64,000 nucleotides of DNA from Perca fluviatilis. Lineage: Eukaryota; Chordata; Actinopteri; Perciformes; Percidae. The translations under genes were made by a program, and so were the position numbers. Positions 8,259 through 21,504 of this stretch are shown one piece after another. Positions within the stretch are counted from its first letter, which is position 1; each line of letters starts with the position of its first letter. The notes below the pieces were generated by a model. That model did not search any database, was not told where the DNA came from, and saw only the letters and a list, made by a program, of their open reading frames with translations. Location of the stretch: contig NC_053114.1 of the NCBI RefSeq assembly GCF_010015445.1, forward strand, positions 16,076,224 through 16,140,223, in the 5' to 3' direction.

Positions 8259-10568
8259 CTGCAGTAGTGGCAAAAATCACATTTAAAAATGAGTGGTGGT
8301 CGATTTCAAAACAAGCTGTGTGTAAACTTGATCTTAATACTACAAAGATACAAGTAAAATTAGTATTTCTTTTAACTCCTTTAATATCACAGACCTACAT
8401 CATCGTCATTGGTGCACTGAACTGCTTTAAGTGTAATGGAGAGTACACTTATGTATTAAGATGTGACAAGTGATATAGTATAGAAATAGTGGCTACCTTC
8501 ATTATCTGCTAGATAACCACACCAAAGAAAAACATTTGATTGTCAAGGTAAAAAGAAAAAACAGGTCCCTTTTAACTCTAATGCTCTTGAAAGGCCTTCA
8601 TTGCTAAGCGTTTGAAGACATTATTGCTAATACTTATGCTGCTGTCTGAATCCTACAACCACAGTCCAGTAGTACACATATATTACATTCTTCTCTGTGC
8701 TTAAAAACTGGATAAAGAAAGCCACTGAATTTGTCTATAACGTTACATGTGACAACACGGACGCATTTTTGGAGTTTGGTATACCATACATTGCTACTGT
8801 AGAATTAAACCCTCCGAACCTAAGTCTAGGGTTTTGTTTGGATTTTGAAAGGTTATGTTTAAAATGAAGTAATTATATTACAAGCCAAACCAGTATTTTT
8901 TTTAATGTTGAAATTAACTGTGTTTATTGCGATATTGTAATATATACTGTACAATGAGGAATTCAAGTAAATACAAAACACTAGTACAGCTGGACTGGAG
9001 TATGTGACAACTTCGCTGTCCACTGAATATGACGTGTAACCCCCCCCCGCCCATTTCCAACACCTGAGCTAATTGGTATGCATTGCTCCCGGGTTGTGAC
9101 CCTGGTCTTATCTAAATTGTCATCAACCCGTGTTGACTGGCTTGGTTTGAATTGACAAAGAAGGGTTAAACACGGGTCAGATAAACCTGGTCCCCGACCC
9201 TGGTCATTGGTGTGAAAGAGGTATAACCAAAGCCACGTGACAACTCAAAAGCATGCATACATCATTTGAAAAGACAGCAGTGAACATTCTAGCTGCTCTG
9301 AAATCAAAACACAGAGTCCATTTTAATTCTACGACAGAGTCATTCAAATACTTAAAATAGCAGTTTGGCCTTATCTCTCCATAACAGTAATGTAATTATC
9401 TTTCTGCACAGCACTGAAGGTTAGCAATCTGTGACAAAGAGAGACACCGGGCTGGTATGACTCACAGCTTCCTCTACAAGCCTCTCCAAACAATTTCAAC
9501 CCCAGCAGGGGATGTGAATACATCCGTAAGTCTGGCAGTGGTAGAGGAATTTAGACTCATTACAAGCCCAAGTTTATATTCAGTCCGCTGAAAGCTTTCT
9601 GAATTATTCATGGTGTGTCCCTAATGTAGTCGTGCAGCAAACTGTAAGACTGTTTTGGTGCAAATACAACTCAGCAAACCTCACTTACTGTGCAAACTGC
9701 ACTTAGTGAACATTATTGTGATACACTGTGATACATTAGTGTTATACAACCCCTCCTTGTTTTATTTATTAGCGCTGCTTTAATCTTGATTTTTTTTTGT
9801 TCTATTGCACTTAACCATGCATTACAAATATAGATTTATATTAACATTTAGATTTGATGCAGGTGCTCTGAATCAAAGCAAGTGCACGGCAATGCATTTT
9901 ACACAACCTGTGTATTTTGCATAACAAAGGCAAATACAGAGAAATTACAAACACCTTAAGCTACCGCCCACATATTATGATCTAAGAAATGGCAGTCTTT
10001 GTGATAGAGAATGTTATACAGTGTTGAGGAAAAGCTATTAGTCCAATGACTGGATTGTGCAAGCTGGCTTGTTAGAGTAGCTTTCTATTTCCACTTCTTC
10101 CTCCTAAGATATCAGCCATTTGACAATGAATCTTTTATTTCTCAGACTCCGGATAAAGGCTAAAACGTACTTGGAAGGTCCAGCTGCACAAGCATGTTAG
10201 TGCATGATGCCGTATATCCTTGAGCTGAATGCTACTACAGCAGATTCATATCACACAGAATATGAAAAGGTTAAGAGGCCAAGTGCAGCTTGGATAGAGA
10301 GACTGCATCAACGATTGATGGAACCAGGAGGTTGTTTTTTTTTTTCTTTCTACCTTGACATTTACAACTACCATGTTGTAAATGTGTGATTAAGTGCAGA
10401 CACAATGTAAAATCAGTGCGTGTAGCTTTAGTTTAAAACACCAGACAATGATGTAACATTAATTACAAGTGCAGATTAGATGATGCATATTTAAATATCA
10501 CTATGCCCCCTCCCACCACCCTGCTTTCTCCAGTTAAAATAAAAACCAAACAGGGAAGCGCTTCCTAC
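8259..10568 (-). other. znf609: znf609 intron (2.3 kb)
   Basis: Intron from donor CCCAG|GTAGGAAG (10569/10568) to the CTGCAG acceptor at 8259. It is mostly A/T-rich unique sequence. The stretch 9040-9230 (ACCCGTGTTGAC... ACACGGGTCAG... GGTGTGAAAGAGG) looks like a small degraded MITE. I see no gene in the rest. Confidence 0.75.
9060..9230. repeat. possible small MITE relic
   Basis: It contains the inverted phrases AACCCGTGTTGA and TAAACACGGGTCA, then CCCGACCCTGGTCATTGGTG. Such wording recurs in fish non-autonomous repeats, but the ends were not defined. Confidence 0.3.
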
Positions 10569-10656
10569 CTGGGGGGAGCCCAGTCATGCCGTGTACAGTC
10601 CAACAAGGTGCCCACGTATGTCTTGTTTCTCCAAGTAACATTAACCACCAGCATGC
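10569..10656 (-). CDS. znf609: znf609 88-nt coding exon ([19 protein letters not shown])
   Basis: Found by looking for the segment missing between the exons at 24601 and 8258. The acceptor is ATCCCACAG (ending 10657) and the donor AG|GTAGGAAG (10569/10568). It enters with two bases that complete Gly and leaves with two bases of an Arg codon. It encodes [19 protein letters not shown] then CTRHDWAPP, identical to the human protein over this stretch as far as I recall. This aromatic-rich block, just before FCESPTSDLE, is one of the most conserved parts of the ZNF608/609 family. It is too short to be found by ORF length. Confidence 0.96.
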
Positions 10657-12544
10657 CTGTGGGATGAGAAAACAGAGGGCATTATTTTGTGTTAACTGTG
10701 ACAATAATGCAAATTACACAGAAAAAAAAATGAGTATGTTTTACAGTGAGATTAATATATTATATACTGCCTGTACTATGCGAGCAAAAAGTGCATCGTT
10801 GCTGTTACACCAATGCGTTAATCTTTGCTGAAGGGTGTCGCATGCAAGACAGTTCTACAAGTCAAAGGACCTTTTTAATCTTCACACAGTAAAGCCGTAG
10901 GGCCAAGACTGACGGATATCTTCTAATTGACTCGAATAGACTTGACTGCAGTCAGTATTGTAGAACCTGTATTAAGATACTGGCGGAAGGTCTCACTATG
11001 TATGATCACACTGAGGTTATCGGGGAATACACGCTGAACACCCTTTCCGTTTGAATAAGCCATCTCACAGTGCAGAAGATTTCCCCGAAGGAGAGTGGGC
11101 AACAATATATTTTTTTTTTGCAGTCCTCTATCTCACTTTGCAGCCCAAGAAATGTACTATTTTGGGGAGAATATGGATCTACTACTACAGCTTCGTAAAA
11201 ACAAACAAGCTCCTGGGTTAAACCAATTCAACATGAACGGTTCAGTTTGACAGACTGTAACTGAGCGTACAAGAGAAGCTCCTTGACTTCCCCGGTATTG
11301 CTGCAATCTGTCACACTTAAGACGCTTCTGCGTTGCCATTTGGCTCGTGTGAATTTGGAAGCGCGGCGTGAGCTACACATTCCGACCTGCAGTGCGATAC
11401 CTGACCTCCCATTTAAAATCTAAAATTTGTTCCAGAAGATCACATGACTCTATGTAGGTTTCTCCTCAAGAAACCAAATACTGTTCGTCTGGCGACAGTT
11501 TGTCATTACAATGTTTTGTATGTATGCATATCTGTACAAGATCACTAAACTAAAACCCTGCACTTTATTTTATTTTTTTTTTTACACATTTAACTGCAGT
11601 AAGCTCATGTTAGTGCAAAAATCGTAGCACAGAAGTAGAGGCGGACAAATTTGCAATTTATGCACGTAGATTCAAAAGTAAATCATCAACCAAACAGCTT
11701 CATAGGATTAGGAGCAACGACCGTGCACAAAAACATTCTGAATTTATTGCCCCCACCATCCCCCCCCCCCCACCCTCACTCCCTGGTGGTGACCTCAGCT
11801 TGCCACTTCAGCACTGCAGAGAAACTGGAGGCTGCAGTGAGCCAACTTATCTAATGGCACAGGAATGCTGGCTGGCAGCTTCTGTCCCTCCGAACATTTT
11901 ATTAGCTTAGGAAACTGCTCTTGCTCACCCCGTTTTCCCTCTCTCCTTCACCCTCACCCTCATTTCCTCTTTTCAATGGTATAACCATCCCCAGCTTACA
12001 ATCTTTTTCCCCCTCCCACACACAAGTCACAGTTCAGACCTCATTTTTCTCTTGCTGCCGCTGGCATAAAGCAGCGAGTGTATAAGGCATTTATATATGT
12101 TTACAGGAACCTGCTGACACTTGGCCACAAGTCTCTTCCTTCACTCTGAAAACACGAGTGCTCGGTTCAAGGCTAGAGTCAACTGCAAATGTCGTTGAGG
12201 AGAGGTTCTCGAGTTCAGAGTTCTGTCACATTAAAAGAACACAGACCTTTTCTAAAAAACGCCTTCAACAGCCCGCCCCCTTTAGCTCTCCAAACACAAA
12301 ATGGCTCTGGCAGCTGGTTGTGGCAGGATGTAAATCAAGGCAGGGCAAATGAATGAGTCGTCTTTCATGATGTGCAGGGGTCTTCCCTGCTTTCTCTTGC
12401 GAGGGGGTTTTAGAAATTATACCGTGAGTTGTTAAAAGCCTTAATGATTTTAAAGTAGACTCCTCGCTTTCAGTAGCTGTGACAACGAATAGACATGCAT
12501 GGAATTTTAGCGTTTATGGTGCCAGTACTAATCCGAGTTTCTTA

Positions 12545-12790
12545 AAGAGATAGTTCAACATTTTGAGAAATCGCCTTATTTGCTTTTCAGATGAGAATAT
12601 TTACCTCGCCATACCATTTGGCTGTTGGATACAGATCACTGTCCTGTTGGAAGATAAATCTTTGTATCGGGTTGTACTTCCCCTCAACTACAACTCCCAG
12701 GTGTCTGCCGGTTGCAAACATTTTGCTTCGTAAAATGTGAACGTGGAGAGAAGATGTGCGGTGATCAATCTTATTTAGCATTTACACTCC
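12545..12790. repeat. possible MITE relic
   Basis: It starts AAAGAGATAGTTCAACATTTTG, wording shared by abundant fish repeats that I recall as short non-autonomous elements. The far end was not found. Confidence 0.35.
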
Positions 12791-15334
12791 AAATAAGTTG
12801 TTGAATGATTGTCCAGAAATAATTTGTGTTATCAGCGGCAAAAGGTGAGTAAACACCTTAATCATTAAGCAGCGTATAAAATGTAACTACTACTGTATAT
12901 TTGGATATTAAACCATGCTGGAAATGTACCAGCACATGGATAGGGAAGCAATTGGAATACACATCCACCATCACTGACAAATGGGCTACAGAAAACATTA
13001 TAGGCCAATAGCTAAATTTTCACTTCATTAATTTCTTTACATCTTTATTCGTTGACATGCCTTTTTTCTAGACTCTTTGCACATGTTTTTTGTGTGGTGT
13101 CCTCCTGGCCCCCCTCCCGTGTTGAAACCAAAGAGCTCTGTAATCCAGTCAGAGTGGTTCTTTGCTTCTGGGTCACCTCAGATCTCTGCCTCTGCAATAC
13201 TTTCTGTGAATGCTAATAAAGTAGTTCCTTCAACGTTATGTGGGACATCTCGAGGATATTCAAAGAAGTGGGTATGCTTCTTAACTCAAACGGGAATGGT
13301 GCTAAAAAACGAGTTTATATGCTGTATAGTTTACAGAAACGACGGACCAAGTTATCATATTCCTCAATCTCTGGCTTAAGGGAAAGGGGTTTTCACTGCT
13401 GGCATTACATTTCTAAACCACATAGTTTAATTTTAAAAAGTCTGAGGAAACCACCTGGATTATTCTAAACTAGAAGAAATAATGGCAGAAATTTGTTTTT
13501 ACATCATTATTGCAATACTGTCAATTCTACTTGACTCTTCATATGGTACTGATTATTTACTGGAGATAATTCTTTCTAGTACAACAGCCAGTTCTTCCCT
13601 CCTACATACAAAAGTAGACATATTTTCTTACCAAAATTGTAGCTTGTTCGTCATTAAGCAACTTCTTAATCATTGCGACGATACTGACTTATTAAACAAT
13701 GAACTGATATGTTGATTGCACATCCATTAGGCTGTTTCCATGCAGAATCTACTTTAGACTCACACTGTGGTATTTCACATAATTTACAACACATTGTTTT
13801 CACTGGACTACTTAATAAAGTCCCTTGACCGGAGGGGTGTTAATTCATGGAATTTCTTGGCAATATCAAAGAACTATGTTCAAGGGTATGCAAAAAAAAG
13901 AAAGATTAAGTTTCAATGCTGAAAGCCATTTAAAATGTATCCGCACACTTTCATCCTTGGAATAATTTTCAAGCTGTCGGGACAAAGATGTCAACGCCTG
14001 TCTAAACATGGAAAGCCCTTGACAAAACAACTCAAACTAATTTCCCTGTGGCAGAAAGCAAATTACACAAGAAACTGAGAAGACTTCCCATGCATGATTA
14101 TTTGTTTACATGCAAGGAAGTTACATTTCAGTGTTTGTGTGAGCCACGATCTCCCTCTTTACTCATTGCATTCGTTTCTGGGGAAGAAACGGACGGATTC
14201 TGAGCAATTCCAGTTCCCCACTCACCCACCCCCTTTGTGTCAGCCTTATTAGGGTCACTCATGACAGCTGAGTGAAGCCCACATTACTGAGAGGAATTGG
14301 CCTGTAATTTTACCAGTCATTTCCTTTCAATGCTGTCGAACAACAAATGGCAGCCCGCCTTATGCACCAAACTCCACCGTGCACTCGTATAGAATTACTT
14401 GAACAAGAGGGGACAAATTAAGTCAGGAGTAGGTTTGTCTGCTGCATGGGTGACTTACCCCCCCCCCCTCCCCCTTAACACATTTCATTAGGTTGCAGTG
14501 GGGCCAGAATATCAGGTCCTCTGCTGCTGGTGAGGGCCAGTTCACTGGCTGACCTCTGCTCTGCTTAAACTCAACAGGAATTCAGTAGGGTTAATGGCAT
14601 TTTCACTGACTGACCTTGTCAAAATGCCTTTGTTATCTTTGAAAATGGAAGATCACTTCTGTGTAATGACTGGGCTTGACTGTTCCAGCGAATATCACAG
14701 TAAAAGGTTTCCATTTGTCTTGTAAATGTGTCTGATTAAAACAAGGCAAGTCATGATTAAAGAAAATGCTCATGTGAACAATTAACAGCACTTGCAATTA
14801 ACATCTCTTGTACACCTTCAGACACTAAAGTAATTATTGACAGGTGTTACTTTGTATGCTGCTAGAAAACAGCTCTTTTCATATCCCCATTTTCGCTGCA
14901 CTAAGGCACCACCCATATCAAGGTTGCATGTAGACGAGAAAGTGAGAACAATGAGAAAAATAGTGTCAGTATTCATTACGGAGAGAAGATAAAAGATAGC
15001 CGGGTGCTGCCATGAGCAATAACTATAACATTGATAAATGAAGCGTTTGAGCATTCAACTGTCTGAGCATGTTCCCAACAGTCCATTTTAAGAGAGTTTC
15101 TGCACTCGTGGTGCATAAAACGAAGCCAAGCTTGTCCGGTTATGTCAGTGTCAGAATACAAAGTCCTAAACCTGACCTTATCTTAAATCCTGGGCAGACA
15201 ATAATTTAGGACAAAATGTTACGAGTCACTTTTAGCAATGGAGATGATGGTGAAATAGAGAAATGTAGTGCTTGCAGTATTTTAGTATTTTGTTAATTTG
15301 CAAGTTAAAGTGAAAGTTACATTGCAGAGATAAA

Positions 15335-15500
15335 ATGATTTGTCCATTAACTTGATTAGTTGATCGACGCAAGATTAATCAGCAACTATTTTGATTTCAA
15401 ATTCTGCCAGTTCAGGTTTCTCAAATGGAATTTTTCGGTTTTGTCTCATACGATATTTAACTAAATATATTGGGGGTTTTCGACTGTTGGTTGTACGAAA
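15335..15500. repeat. TAATC-rich hAT-like MITE fragment
   Basis: It has GATTAGTTGATCGACG...GATTAATCAGCAACTATTTTGAT followed by a degraded body, like the better copies at 27180-27475 and 31752-32065. It is truncated at both ends. Confidence 0.5.
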
Positions 15501-16185
15501 CAAATGGTTTTACACCGGCAGTTGATTTCAGTTGAACATGATGTTGCTATAGCAACTACTACTGGCTCGAGTTGCAATTTAACTGACACTGTTACATCCA
15601 CTACTTTATCAGGTTTGTGACAAAGCAAATACAGACAGGAATCATTTCTCTACTCCCCAAATGCTCTTAGTGCAGCATTATCTGTAGGTAATCTACTGTT
15701 AGAGCTGTTTTGTAAATTGTTTATATGCATTTGTTAGTTTAGTTTTTCTAGGCATCAGTTAAATGCTAACCAAGCTAGCTGTTATACTAGCTGTCTGTGG
15801 CTAACATGTTGCTAATTCAACATTCTAAGTGATTGTTAATTACCGTTAGGCTAAGTGTCATATAATTCGCTATTCTCTAATAACTCGTTTGAACTCTTGT
15901 GAACTCCATGTATATGCTTTAGTGGGGTCACGATTCTCCAAATGCTCGATTCGATTACATTTTCGATTCTAAGGTCACGGTTCAATTTTTACATTTTTTT
16001 TCCCTTTTTAACAGCACAGGTTGCTATGCCTTTTTTTTTAGACTAGATGTTTATGGAATATAATAACTTTGTTCGCAATGTACCACACTACATTGTCAAA
16101 TTTAAAACATTTATTAACAACATAATGTAACAATAACTTATATCTATAATCTGCCATCTAGTTTCTCTTTTGTAACTTGTCTTCT

Positions 16186-16654
16186 AGCCTAGAAATCTAG
16201 ACGCACCCTAGCGGCAGCAAATGTAATTTGCAGCCTGGGGGGGTCTAGGCACTCTCCGTTGACTTGCGAGCTGGGAAAAAAAAAACCTAGTCAGGCCAAT
16301 CACATCGTGTATAGAGTCGGTGGGCGGGCTTATGGCTGCTGCTGCTGGGAACAGCGGTCTTCTGGAAGACTTGGAGTTAAGCTTTTCTTTGAGAAAAGAA
16401 CAAAGAACGGCACTGAAGTCATTCTTAAAAAAGGAAGATGTGTTCGGAGTTTTGGCGACCGGATATGGCCCAAGTTGAATCTATCAACTCGCTCCGCTAC
16501 CTTCTTGGTTGCTCTGCCTGGTTGTAGCGCTATCCTATTGCGTGCAGAGGGAATTTGAAAGACAACTGTTTATCCCGCCCCTCGGGTTGAGCCCTGCCAA
16601 TGGTGAGTTCCCAGACCCAACATCTTGATGTGGGTCTGGCTTGTCAGGATAGCA
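16186..16654. mobile_element. inserted non-autonomous DNA element with 7-bp flanking repeat
   Basis: It begins AGCCTAGAAATCTAGACGCA and ends GGCTTGTCAGGATAGCA. The same 7 bases, GTCTTCT, flank it at 16179-16185 and 16655-16661, suggesting a target duplication. The ends are only weakly inverted (about 14 of 22 positions match). The right part has a hairpin, CCAGACCCA/TGGGTCTGG, near 16610-16640. The family is not recognised. Confidence 0.5.
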
Positions 16655-16758
16655 GTCTTCTTCTCAGAGAAGATGACATTCAAGTTTACAACAAAACAAA
16701 CAAAAAACAATAAAACAGCCATGTCCATAATCTTCTCTGAACAATTAAGTGTCTTAAA

Positions 16759-16998
16759 CTATTTCCGAACAGCTGAACATATACCACACATATTAACAGC
16801 CATGTTAGTCGTGCTGCCAGTGGAAAAATATGGTACACGCACATGGCAGAGCTTGCAAACTGTGGCTTTTTTGTCAACAACGCGAACGTTGTCAACATAA
16901 CTTCCTGGAAATCCAAAATACTTCCACACCGGCGACTTCAGTGAAAGAGGAGGGGGTTCAAGTTGTGTCCATGGGTCTCCTGCATCTGCAGATGCCAT
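16759..16998 (-). pseudogene. BED zinc-finger remnant of a hAT transposase
   Basis: A 79-codon open frame containing SPVWKYFGF, then ATVCKLCHVRVPYFSTGSTT and NMAVNM. This is the BED-finger pattern: aromatic residues, C-x2-C and a downstream basic/His region. Such fingers sit at the N-terminus of hAT transposases and of the ZBED proteins derived from them. The frame ends soon after the finger and no catalytic domain follows, so I read it as a transposase fragment. Confidence 0.6.
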
Positions 16999-17209
16999 GC
17001 TATCTTTTGACTGGCTGTAGCTAAGTTAGAGGAGGTTGACTGACTCGCAGCACTTCAACACTGGTGTTGAGGAACTGACCGAAGAGCCGGTTAATTGACC
17101 CGAGTGGTGTCACTGAACCGGGAGAATGAACAGACTCACTCCTGTTTTTTTTTTTACCTCATTCGTGCCGGCAGTGCTTCGCTCAAGCTGAGTAAGATCG
17201 CCGTATGCT

Positions 17210-17230
17210 CCGTTGTGTGTGTGTGTGTGT
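17210..17230. repeat. TG microsatellite
   Basis: An uninterrupted GT dinucleotide run inside the composite element. Confidence 0.8.
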
Positions 17231-19746
17231 AGCTGGTCTTCTTCTGCTACTGTGTGTGTAGTAATCTAGCTCATTAGCGCCTCCACTGGAGTGGTGGTAA
17301 AATCAATCAGGAAATAAACTACCTCGAGCAGGCTACACGTGTTTTTTTCTGTTGTTTTTTTCCGCTTGGCAAGCCGAGTGGACGTGACACGGGGGCGTGG
17401 TAGCATCGACGATTACATTTTTTTTATTTAAAATTCGAGATTATGACTTCATTTTGGTGATTTACTAGCTTCATTCCTGAGTTGTACTCCTTAAGGTGAC
17501 TTTGTGTTGCATGAGGACCAATGTAACTCCCTTAACAGTTTGTAGATACTTTCGTAAATCAAGTTTCCTCGTTACCGTTACTGTTCATTTCTTTAATACT
17601 TTTGGTCCAACTCTCGGCATCTCATCTTTTTCGGCTTTGTAATCCCCATCATGAATTTGTTGTTTTTGCAGTTTCACAACTGCTTTCGTATACTTTCAAA
17701 CGCCAACTGTTGTCTTCAACCTTTAAGCTGTGTGCAGTGAGGGCAGAAATGAGAAATTGCGATAGCTTTTTTTTTATATACTATTTTCTGACAAACGATT
17801 AATCAATTAATCTAGAATATAATTGGCAGATGAATAGGTAATACAATATATATTTTGTTAGTTGCTTAGTAATAGTGTTTGATTTCAATTCAAACCTGGT
17901 TTTGTTTTTTTAGTTTAGAGGGTATGATTTCAATTTTGTTTCATATTTAGTCCCATTATTATCTACCTACTGTAAGATCACCCAGTCACATGGTCAGTGT
18001 TTTGGTTCATTTTGTTAAAAAGAAAATGTTTAAGGCAATTTTAAGTACAGAGGTAAAAATTTAACGCCAAAATATGGTTTACATTTTGTACTACCTTGTC
18101 ATTTGCAAGGTTTTTTTTATCGTTTCAAGAGTTAATTGTAAAAATAACTACACCTTATGGCACTTTTCAAAGAAAAAGTATTACAAAGAAAAAAGCCAAG
18201 AAATAAAACACTGATGAACATACCATAAAAAGTCCACATCTTGGTAATAAAGTAAAGGTTTGCCAGTGACAAGGAAATTAAACTACAGTATGGTTGATGG
18301 TTTTCTTTCAAATCTTAGAGCATTCAAGTGAGCACCGTCTGAAAAGTTCAGGCTGCATTCCGGTTCATAAGAGGTAAAAGTGCAAAGTCACTCTCCCTGA
18401 CAAGAATAACAGCCTGTGAGAAGGTCAATTCTCTCATACCACTGAGAGGCAAAAGGAAGGGAAGCATTAGTATGCTGTCCACACCGGCGCAGAATTATCA
18501 GCCGCATGCAGCAGTTTCGTCCTCGACAAAAAAATAAAATCGGTACATGTTTACTCTTACGGTGGGAGTAGACCACAACACAGCAGCCGTGTCGCATCTC
18601 TCCCTACTTCACATGCATTTATTACTGTAAATTATTTCTAGTGAGGCAAAGAGCAGTTTCCTTAAATGTCATCTGGGTAAATCTATAATCTCTCTGTCAA
18701 AACAAACCCTCTGGTGTTTTTCCTTATAGGAGATGTTGCTCCGATTAAGAGACAGCTCTGCCAAAGGCACATTACTCAAGCTCTTGTTGACGTGTATATA
18801 GCAAACATGATATCTTATGACAACCACTGGCAAAGCCTACAATTCCTCCAGGCATATGATTTATGTTTGGAGACCATTTAAGTGCTTGCAGTTTTGAGCC
18901 AATATGAACTGGAAATCAAGTCTTTCTAAAGAGATTTGAGTTCACTCAGGCGCCATCTTGGTAACTCCACTTGGGGACCAAATTTTTGACTAACAAGTCT
19001 CCTCCCTCAAATAACATGAGACATCGATATCTGAAGTTCCTTGCAGAGTATTATTCCAACCACATATTTAGGAACACTGGTGAATTCTTTACAACATGGG
19101 AGTGTTCATTTTCCCTCCGTGGAAATTGGCCACTTCCACTCTTGCATAGTGAACACTTATGAGGGTAAAGATTGGCTTGGTAGGTTGGAAAGAAAACATG
19201 GCTAAGCAACTGGCAAATGAAAACCTACAGAGTGGGCCAGGGAAAGGAAAGAGGCGTTTCACTTTTGTTCTTTCCTTTTCAGTATATCCTCTACTGTTAA
19301 CAGAAGTTTGTGATTGATTTCCCACTACATCTTCTTCTTGCTCATTGGCCTGGCAGAGGGCTACAGGCTTCCTGAGAATGCTCACTCTTATTTCAAGGAC
19401 AGTTTCTAGAAGCGAGTTCACAGAGAGTAGCCACCGCTCGCCTTTGTAAAAACATTTCAATGAGGCCACTGACAGGTGGTCTTCAAAAGAGCAAGGAAGC
19501 ATAGCTGGCAAGTGAGCTACACAGCCAAGTGCTCCTTTAATACTGTATTCCCCTTCTCAACTCTCTGACAGGGTTAAAAAAATAGAGGAAAAAAAAAAAA
19601 CTCAAATGTTTATACAGTAATATCCGTTTCACACTGCCAAGCCAATGCTTGCAATGTAACAATGATGTAATGTGTGTTGCATACATAATAATCCATGACA
19701 CAAACATTTACCACAAACAGCCTGTATTATTTATCTATTAGGGAGC

Positions 19747-20115
19747 TTAAGAAGCTGTGGGACCTGCTTGGGGAATAGCCTGCTGTGTTCTGGTGGGTTG
19801 GGGTTTGTGAGATGGGGGTGCACTGGCAATGGATGCGGTGTTTGGCCAAAAGGGGCCCCCCTCTGTGTTCCCTCTGCCCTGGAGCAGGAGCCAAGGCGTT
19901 CTGGGCTGTGTTTCAAGAGCAATAAACTTCTCCAGCATTTTAGAGATGACATTTGGAGGTATCAGCACGCTAAGCCTGGGAGGGGGGGGTTGGCCCATCT
20001 CTCTGCTGACACGACCCTGGGAGCTGCCACTGCCTTGTCTGCGCTCAGGGGATTTGTTGGGCCTTAAAATACCACGGGTTCTGCCACCCACCCCCACCCC
20101 CTGTCTACGCTTCAC
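19747..20115 (-). other. unexplained 122-codon open frame, unassigned
   Basis: A G/C-richer island within an A/T-rich intron, open for 122 codons on the minus strand and also partly open on the plus strand. The minus translation is rich in Pro, Gln, Arg and Ser, with a less repetitive core (SVLIPPNVISKMLEKFIALE). I recognise no family, and no splice sites consistent with znf609 phases were established. It may be a chance frame in a C-rich tract, an exon of an unannotated transcript, or a fragment of another gene copied here. Confidence 0.25.
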
Positions 20116-21504
20116 TCGACCCCAGACTGACTGAATGAAACCGACTCACTTTCACTCACCTCATATTATCCATTCATTCTCCTACACAGGACTAAACCCA
20201 TCAAATTAACTGTTTATGAAATGTTTTTTATTTTTTCATTCATCAGCAATCCACATACACATTCAGTCTAGCCGGTATCCACATTTGACTGAAAGGGCTG
20301 CTACATCTATCCTGAAATTACACAGGATGAGAAATGTATTCGACCTCATCAGACAAGATACTCGTCCGCTCTGACCAAAGGTGCAGCTTACGTCATCGCA
20401 GTTTGTTAGGTGTCGCTTGCTTCCTCTTCGTCCGTTTCTTTCTCCGGCACTCGGTGAGCCGGGTGAGGCACAGACAATTACTGGGAGAACTGTTGTTCAT
20501 TTACTCCCACAAGGCCGAAAGGCGGAGGTGATGAAGCAGCTGTTGGTTGGCATGCTAAATGAAACTCGCGCACACACACAGTGCATGCCTAAACAGCTCT
20601 GTATGAGACTTGTCATGCAGAGAAGTGGGGGGGGGGGGCTGCTCAACTTCACTGCTAATCAGGATGCCTCTGCTGTGTCTTTGGGGCCTCTGTTTGTTGC
20701 TCTTCCCTGGTACTCTGCCTGGATTTGCTTGATTTCCTCATTTGGTTCTCATTTGCTCATTTGCAACACAATGACAGAAGTCTGCTTTCATAGGTCTCTT
20801 AGGGAAAAACGGCAGAATGGCAGTGCAGTTTGAAGTAAGCAGCATCTGGGTCTCTTTCATTTTAAAACTAGCCAGTGGGTTGTTAGGGGCTCGTGCCATT
20901 AAAATGATGTAAAATGAACACACATCTTTGTGTTGTTTAATGTAGTGTGCAAAATGCAATACAATGGAGGCTATAGAGAAATGCCTCCTTAGAATTATTT
21001 TTAGCACAGATTACATTTTAAGAGCACCGACTACACTGATGTCTGTTTATGACAGGTAAAACTGACAATTTCCTATCTATCTAATTTCTTAACAGCACAC
21101 ATTTTAGCGGCAACAGATTTCCGTGAACACACAAAACTGTAGCCGATTTTGTCGACAATGAACAAGCTGTGGTGTCTCAAACACAAAACCACATGGGAAC
21201 ATAGTGTGTATCTCAACATGGAAAAAACATATTACAGACAACTGAGGGCCACTTCATAGTTGTCGTTCTCAAAACATATCTCTTCATCTTCTATCTCGTG
21301 ATTTTCTACCATGTGTAGTTTGAGATAAAAAAAGAAAAAAAAGAAAAAAAAAACAGGCTTCAAAGAAAGGGAAGTGGGTTAGCTTCTGGAAACCCTACTC
21401 GTCTCAACAGCTCTGACGGCCATAACAACCTGTGTGCTATATATGCAGAGTGCTACACATGCAGAGAAACACACACACACCTTCCTCCCTTCAACACTAT
21501 GGCT

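Larger units (their letters stand above)
15925..17445. mobile_element. degraded composite hAT-like element
   Basis: The left end reads GGTCACGATTCTCCAAATGC then CGATTCGATTACATTTTCG. The right end carries, on the opposite strand, GTCATAATCTCGAATTTTAAA and ATGTAATCG, so the two ends form imperfect inverted repeats. A BED-type zinc-finger remnant lies inside on the minus strand, and a second element (16186-16654) is inserted within it. No clean target duplication was seen. Confidence 0.5.

Noticed and set aside
7767..8267. Plus-strand open frames over 7.2-8.3 kb and 5.7-6.3 kb
   Set aside because: They are antisense shadows of the large znf609 exon, which has low stop density because of its composition.
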